Positions 29,922-35,031 of a stretch of 35,031 bases of DNA are shown here, in pieces. The stretch's first letter is position 1. Every line of letters begins with the position of its first letter. The position numbers were made by a program, and so were the translations under genes. Source of the DNA: Brachionus plicatilis (Eukaryota; Rotifera; Eurotatoria; Ploima; Brachionidae). The stretch is taken from NCBI GenBank assembly GCA_010279815.1, contig QEOQ01000651.1:15101-50131 (forward strand). The letters are read 5' to 3'. The notes beneath the pieces are model-generated. The model searched no databases, was not told where the DNA came from, and was given only the letters and a program-made list of their open reading frames with translations.

Positions 29922-29960
29922 CAGAGATGCTTAAAAGTCACAAGTCTCAAAAATCTAAAA
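29922..29960 (+). repeat. hAT-type terminal sequence, probable left end of the hAT element
   Basis: CAGAGATGCTTAAAAGTCAC, then AAGTCTCAAAAAT. The start has the CAGAG-TG form of hAT termini, it points rightward towards the hAT transposase at 31575-33455, and it matches the solo end at 25635. Confidence 0.6.
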
Positions 29961-30012
29961 TAAAAGACGTTTAAATAAAAATCAGACGTGTTTTTTTTCA
30001 AACATCTGTGTT

Positions 30013-30230
30013 TTATTTTTTTTTCCCTCTAAAATGAGTATCACTTGCTAAAACAGTGTTGTTCATATGATCTGTAGCTGGTAAAGCATTTGGATTAATC
30101 TTCTTAGATAATGACGCGTTTCTTGGGACCACTTTGATATCGCTTGATTTTGCCGTCACCATTGACCTTTTCACCTCTTACACTCTCCATTGACTAAAAT
30201 CTTGTATTGGATCTGTTTTGTCGTATATCT
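30013..30230 (-). other. Less AT-rich fragment with 49-codon ORF, unidentified
   Basis: A minus-strand ORF at 30162-30013 reads MVTAKSSDIKVVPRNASLSK, then KINPNALPATDHMNN, and ends GKKK. Just upstream a different frame reads NNPKIYDKTDPIQDFSQW before a stop. Composition suggests former coding DNA broken by a frameshift. I do not recognise it. It lies inside the presumed hAT element, between its left end and the transposase. Confidence 0.3.
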
Positions 30231-30306
30231 TAGGGTTGTTAACATTCAAATTTTTTAAATTTTGGAATAATATTTTCTCTTTTCTTTTATAACTTTTAAA
30301 AGAAAA

Positions 30307-30434
30307 ATTGAAATTTATGTTTTGTATTATAACATTTGGATGAGGATAGGAAATCTAATTTTGATTTTTCAATTTTAAAATAAGATTTCCTATCCTCTTC
30401 CAAATGTTATAATACAAAACATTAATTTCAATTT
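30307..30434. repeat. Inverted repeat (foldback), ~50-bp arms
   Basis: The left arm ATGTTTTGTATTATAACATT, then TGGATGAGGATAGGAAATCT is mirrored by the right arm with two or three mismatches across a ~25-bp loop. There is no coding content. Confidence 0.85.
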
Positions 30435-31560
30435 AGCTATTTTGGTTTTCAAAAGGAACTATTATAATTGAAAGAGATTATAAAAACTAAATCGAAGTTT
30501 TTGAAATAAATTAAATTGTAAAACAATTGTTTAAACATTAAAAAAAATATTTTCACACTAAAATACTACACACAAAAATTATTACCGTTTCATTCAAACG
30601 TTTTGAATGCATTCATGTGCATATTTTTGTTTATTATTTTTCTTTAATTATTAATTCAATAAATTTTTATGACTCTAAAAAAAAGTGAAATTAATTTAAA
30701 CAAAAAAAACAAATTTAACCTTATTCAAAAATTTATTAGTTATATTAAATTAGTTCTTAACCATGTTATGTGCATAAGTAAATACTTATACTTAATATTT
30801 GAGTTTTTTTGCAAGTAATTTTAATTACTTAAAAACAAAGATCTATGTATAGTTTATGATCTAAATATGTTTTAATAGGCCGACAATCATTTGTGTGTTT
30901 GATTTTCAATTTTTTAAATATAAAATTAAAAAAGTTTTATCCATAACTATTGAAAGATCAATATACCATCAAAGAAAAGAATAGCGCCAATAATTTTAAT
31001 GAATTTTAACTTTGATCGTCAATTCTTAGATAAACGGTTTGAAATATTATATTACCCATCACCATATAAAGACTATGTCAAACCCTATTTTATGTTAAAA
31101 CTAATTTGGTAGACTAATTTTTTAAAAAAGAATTTATCGCATGATTTTGTAATTGATTTTTTAGTTATTCAAGTTAAATTAACAAGTAATTAAGTACTTT
31201 ACCTGGAAAAAATATACTTACATTTAAAATCTGGAGTATTAATTAATTTATTTATACTTTAGATTTGAATCCTTATGAACATCCCTGTTCAAAGTTTATT
31301 TGAATTAATATTTTGAAAAGGTTTATAAATATTTATTTGTATAATATTAAATTAAGGCATAAGCCAAGCTGCTATGAACGCCTTATTTTCAGTCAAAATT
31401 TTTATAAACAATTAGAGTAAAGACTATTTAAAATAAAATGCTTTAGTAAAACCATACAAAAAAAAATCGAAATTTAAAAAACAAAATTGAGTATTTTGAA
31501 TCAAGAAAAAATTAATTACGATAAATGAAAAACAATTTTTTATAAACCACTATTGAATTT
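30435..31560. other. Gene-free AT-rich stretch inside the presumed hAT element
   Basis: No supported ORF or structural element was found. Confidence 0.4.
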
Positions 31561-31574
31561 AATAAAGTTTAATT

Positions 31575-33455
31575 GGTCTAAACGACTTGGATTTAATCTG
31601 TTTCTCTGCTCATCTTGTATTATTCCAGCCACACTAAAAAGGGATTCAGCAGGGACTGATATAGCAGGTATGCAAAGTAACAATTTAGCAACTTTGCTTA
31701 AGCAAGGGAATTTTTGACCGCAAACCTTAAAAAATATAATGGTCCTAAAATAAATGCTTCTTTTAACTCTGATTCTTGGACTATGAGTCGATGAGATTCA
31801 TATGCCTCAAGTTCTTTCTCTATCTGGATAATCTGGCCTGTTAAATCTTCATTCTGAACATCATTTACATCGGCTAATGCATCCAAAAAGTTTTCTTTTC
31901 GTTTTCTTTTTTGTTTAGTATTTATAATTGTTCTTCTTGGTGTTGTATTAGTCGAGATTGTCGATGAATTGATACAATTATCTCTTTGAGTTGAATTATT
32001 AGACGATATTGAGATTGGTGAACTTGAAATATGCGAATTATTTGTTGTTAAAATATTTGTTCTATTTAAATTTTGTTCAAACTTATCATGATAAATTTTA
32101 ATAATGAAATTTTTAGCTCTTATTTTATAGATGTCGTTTTCGTCAAAGGAAGCAATAAAAGCATCATCAACAAATAAATACTTAAATCTGCATCTTATCG
32201 AATTTAATAATTCATCTCTTAAGTTTTGAATGATAATTGTTTCAAGTTTTATTTTAAGTAATTCGTAATTGAGTAAAGCATATAGAGCTGGGAAGATTAA
32301 AGACATGGTAACATAATTCCGAGCACTTAGAATATCTGTTAGATCTTTTAAACTTTCCATTAGATCACAAAAATCTTCTGCTAAAATCGATTCGGATTCG
32401 TTTAAAACTTTATCTTTGATTGTTTGATTATCTTGTTCGTAAGACAAACTTAATAAAACGTCTTTATTGACAAGTACTGATTCTAGCATATCAAACGTAC
32501 TATTCCATCGTGTGCTCACGTCTTGGACTAGTTTACGGTTATAATCGCATTTTAGTTGTTTTTGTTTTTCTATCAAATTATTCGATAAATTACTGCTATG
32601 TTTAAATGAAGCCACTAATTTCTTAGCTATTGTAATTGTCTTATCCAGTTCTGACTTATAATCAAGTTCATTTCCTCAATTTTCTCTTTTGTAACTAGAT
32701 CAACTTGAATTTTTCTCAGGAGACCATCTTCGTTAAAATCATTTGTATAAAACTGCTCTACTTCAATATTGTTAATTATTTTTTCTTTCGATTTTATAAT
32801 TTTTAATTTTATTGTATCATTAACACATAAATTAAGTTTATGTGCAAAGCATGGTAAATATGTATTTTCAAATCGCATAACGGCTGACTTCATATTGGAT
32901 CCAGAATCACAAACTATCTTAACAATCTTTAAAGTTATAAACTTATTAATACAAAAGACAGCAATTTAGATTAAAATGTTATTAATTGGTACCTTGTTTG
33001 TTAAACCCCACTCATCAATTATCTCTTTCAATTTTATAAATAGATAATTTGAAGTATGATTTTCTTCAAGATATCTCAAACAAAGTAGGCGACTTGTAAG
33101 TAAAAAACTATCATTTATAAAATGTGCTGTATTTTATCCTAAATATGCCATATTTGAATTTGAGGTCCATACATCGCACGTTAAAGAACAGTATTGAACC
33201 TTGTTTAAATCAATTAACACCTTTTCCAAATCTAGCTCTTTAGCCTTCATTCTTGAATCGGCATAGTCTTTCATTTTCGCATTTGACTTCTAGTCATTCT
33301 TATGAGATGTCTCATCAGTTTCATTTTTGTCAAAGAAACGCTTTCCACTTACACTAATATTCATCCTTGTTGCTAGATATCGGAATATCATACATGCTGG
33401 TGGTACTCCTCTGGAAGAATGATCTAATGCTCGATACAACCCAAAAAAGAAATTT
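31575..33455 (-). pseudogene. hAT transposase pseudogene
   Basis: From 5' to 3' on the minus strand the blocks are: an N-terminal part with KRFFDKNETDETSHKND and a stop; CSLTCDVWTSNSNMAYLG (catalytic-domain start) with a stop; DEWGLTNK, then a GT-AG intron (about 32992-32929); IVKIVCDSGSNMKSAV and LPCFAHKLNLCVND (typical hAT); a one-base frameshift near 32640; DVSTRWNSTFDMLE; and, after a further frame change near 31710, the dimerisation region FPCLSKVAKLL, IPAISVPAESLFSVAG and RNRLNPSRLD. All major hAT landmarks are present, but at least two stops and two frameshifts kill it. No BED finger was found at the 5' end, where the gypsy remnant begins. Confidence 0.9.
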
Positions 33456-33467
33456 AATTCCATTTGT

Positions 33468-34850
33468 CACGGTATACCTTTGACTCAGGCGTTTCTCATA
33501 ACCTTAGTTAAATTCCGATTGAATTGTTCCACTTCACCATTTGCGCGAGGCCAATATGTTGTAATCAACCCGTGTTTTACTCCAAATATGGTAAAAAAAT
33601 TCTCAAATTCTTGGCTATTGAAAGGTGGACCGTTATCTGTCTTGATCAAAACAGGTATGCCGAATGTCACCCATATAGTGTGTAATTCTTTGATCACATT
33701 CTTAGCTACTTTCGATGTTAATTCTTTTGCTAAATCAAATCGCTAATAATCACAAATTAAGACTAAAAGCATTGTGAGTGATGGTGTTGGGCCGTAAAAA
33801 TCAATAGATAAATTCTGCCATGGTGCGTGATGCATCGCACTATTACAGTGGTCGAAAATCCACCTTAGCCTTGTTCAACTTGCATGCATAACAGTTGCTG
33901 AGTTTTGTTTCTATAAATTGATCCATCTTTGGAAACCAAACCTTGCTCGTAATAAGTGCTTAAGTCTTTGTTATCCGTTGATGTCCTTCCTGAAAAATGT
34001 CGATAATCCTATCAATAAGATCAATTGGAATCACTACACCTTGGCTCTTGATCGACAACTCATGAAAACAATTGCCGAATCGAATTTATTTCCGATTTTT
34101 AATATTAAATTTAAACCTCTAATACGCCTTATTAACTCTTGAAGGACCGGATGTTGTTTCGTAGAAGTCGTAATGTCTTCATGATAAATAGACCTTGGAA
34201 TCGAATATAAATTTAACTTAAGACTCAACTGAATCTTGTACGGCTTGGACATCGCTTCCTGACTCTAATATTTTCCTAGATAAATAATCAGCCGAATTAT
34301 CTTTTCCTGGCCTATACAGCACCTCATACTCGTTTAGTCGTTAATTGACCATTTCTGAACAGTGAACTACTTGCGTACAGTATTATTCGAATATCCTCTT
34401 TGTTCCTTGGATTTCTTTGTATTAAAATAGCCCTTAGACCCTTTCGACTGCCTTTGTTTTCTGAACTTGCATCAATAACAAATCTCAAACGTCCATCTGA
34501 TTTTGGCACAAACATAGCTGGTAAAATAAGACTTGTTGGACCATTTGCCTCTTCAAATACACCATCAGCTAGCCCTTTACGAATTATTTCCTCAAGTTGA
34601 CCACGCAGATGAAATGGAATGCGCTCATGCCTCCTGTAAACTGGTTGAATTGACTTATCAATGTCTAGTTTAATCTCAAAATCTTTAGATTTCCGAGCTT
34701 CCCACAAAAAACTTCCGTATATCTTTCTTTTAAATATATCAAGTTAATCTCCTGTTAAGAACTCTCTAAGCTTTTCTTCACGTTGCTCAAAATCTTTACT
34801 AACCCAAGCTTGTTTGTCGTCTTAAAACCTAGTAAACACATTACTGAACC
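33468..34850 (-). pseudogene. Ty3/gypsy LTR-retrotransposon pol remnant, internally deleted
   Basis: Minus-strand order is: a protease/RT linker (CLLGFKTTNKLGLVKIL); the start of reverse transcriptase (VFEEANGPTSLILPAMFVPK, DGRLRFVID); an abrupt jump to RNase H (GLRAILIQRN, then ILYASSSL); the connection segment (YRPGKDNSADYLSRK); and integrase with SIDFYGP, then IKTDNGPPFNSQEF and WPRANGEVEQFNR. The last two Asp/Glu have the D35E spacing of retroviral-type integrases. The reverse-transcriptase palm, including its catalytic Asp pair, is deleted, and several stops and frame changes occur. Integrase ends abruptly at ~33468, next to the hAT remnant. No LTR was recognised. It is a non-functional fossil. 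Confidence 0.9.
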
Positions 34851-35031
34851 ACTTACCACGACCATTCAACACAGAAAAAAAAACGTCTTGCGGACGCTTT
34901 TAAAGGCGGATATTGAGTCGGATAAAAAGCCACTTCTATTGGTATTTTAAGTCACTTTTTAAGTAGCTTTTAAAGAAGAATTTTGAGCGACGCTTTTTTC
35001 TTAAATTAAATTCAAGATTTAATTTCAAATA
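34851..35031. other. Window end, unidentified sequence beyond the gypsy remnant
   Basis: This is A/T-rich sequence with recurring GCTTTTAAAG-like strings (GACGCTTTTAAAGGCGG, TAGCTTTTAAAGAAG). No coding frame continues upstream from the pol remnant. It may be another repeat cut by the window edge. Confidence 0.3.

Overview
This is a very AT-rich eukaryotic window with spliceosomal introns and AATAAA-type poly(A) signals. It carries metazoan gene families: a seven-transmembrane receptor, an EB-module/C-type-lectin receptor, an LRR protein and an SLC16-type transporter. Three of the five introns I could resolve are short (51-75 bp); the other two are long (1.7 and 3.0 kb) and full of repeats. 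The gene style and the DNA-transposon and LINE debris suggest a small invertebrate, perhaps a monogonont rotifer of the Brachionus type. That placement is inference from style, not a search result. No bacterial operons, tRNA, rRNA or CRISPR arrays were seen.

Layout. 1-818: intergenic with an inverted repeat. 819-3023 (+): single-exon seven-transmembrane receptor with a large ectodomain. 3024-9141: repeat-dominated DNA, holding a dead Tc1 DD34E transposase, a short-motif array, zinc-finger-like fragments, a Ulp1-type peptidase fragment between inverted CATTTTCCCC ends, and a near-perfect ~700-bp palindrome (6817-7513). 9142-16931 (-): one five-exon gene, reconstructed here by splice sites and reading phase, encoding a 969-residue type II membrane protein with about 17 EB-like modules and a C-terminal C-type-lectin-like domain. 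16932-19771: intergenic, with a heat-shock-element palindrome, a TATA box and a 54-codon minus-strand ORF. 19772-22516 (+): single-exon, 914-residue, probably GPI-anchored LRR protein whose C-terminal third resembles the C-terminal domain of repulsive guidance molecules (RGM). 22517-26148: AT-rich DNA with hAT-like ends. 26149-27563 (+): three-exon monocarboxylate-transporter-like MFS gene. 27835-35031: a transposon graveyard with two LINE reverse-transcriptase remnants, a hAT element with one recognisable end, and a Ty3/gypsy pol remnant with a large internal deletion.

The four main protein genes are all membrane or cell-surface proteins, but nothing shows that they act together. The best leads are the LRR-RGM_C-like fusion, the EB/CTLD receptor built by duplication of exon blocks, the HSE + TATA + 54-codon unit, the fresh palindrome, and a recurring element design in which termini are arrays of a short A/T-rich motif.
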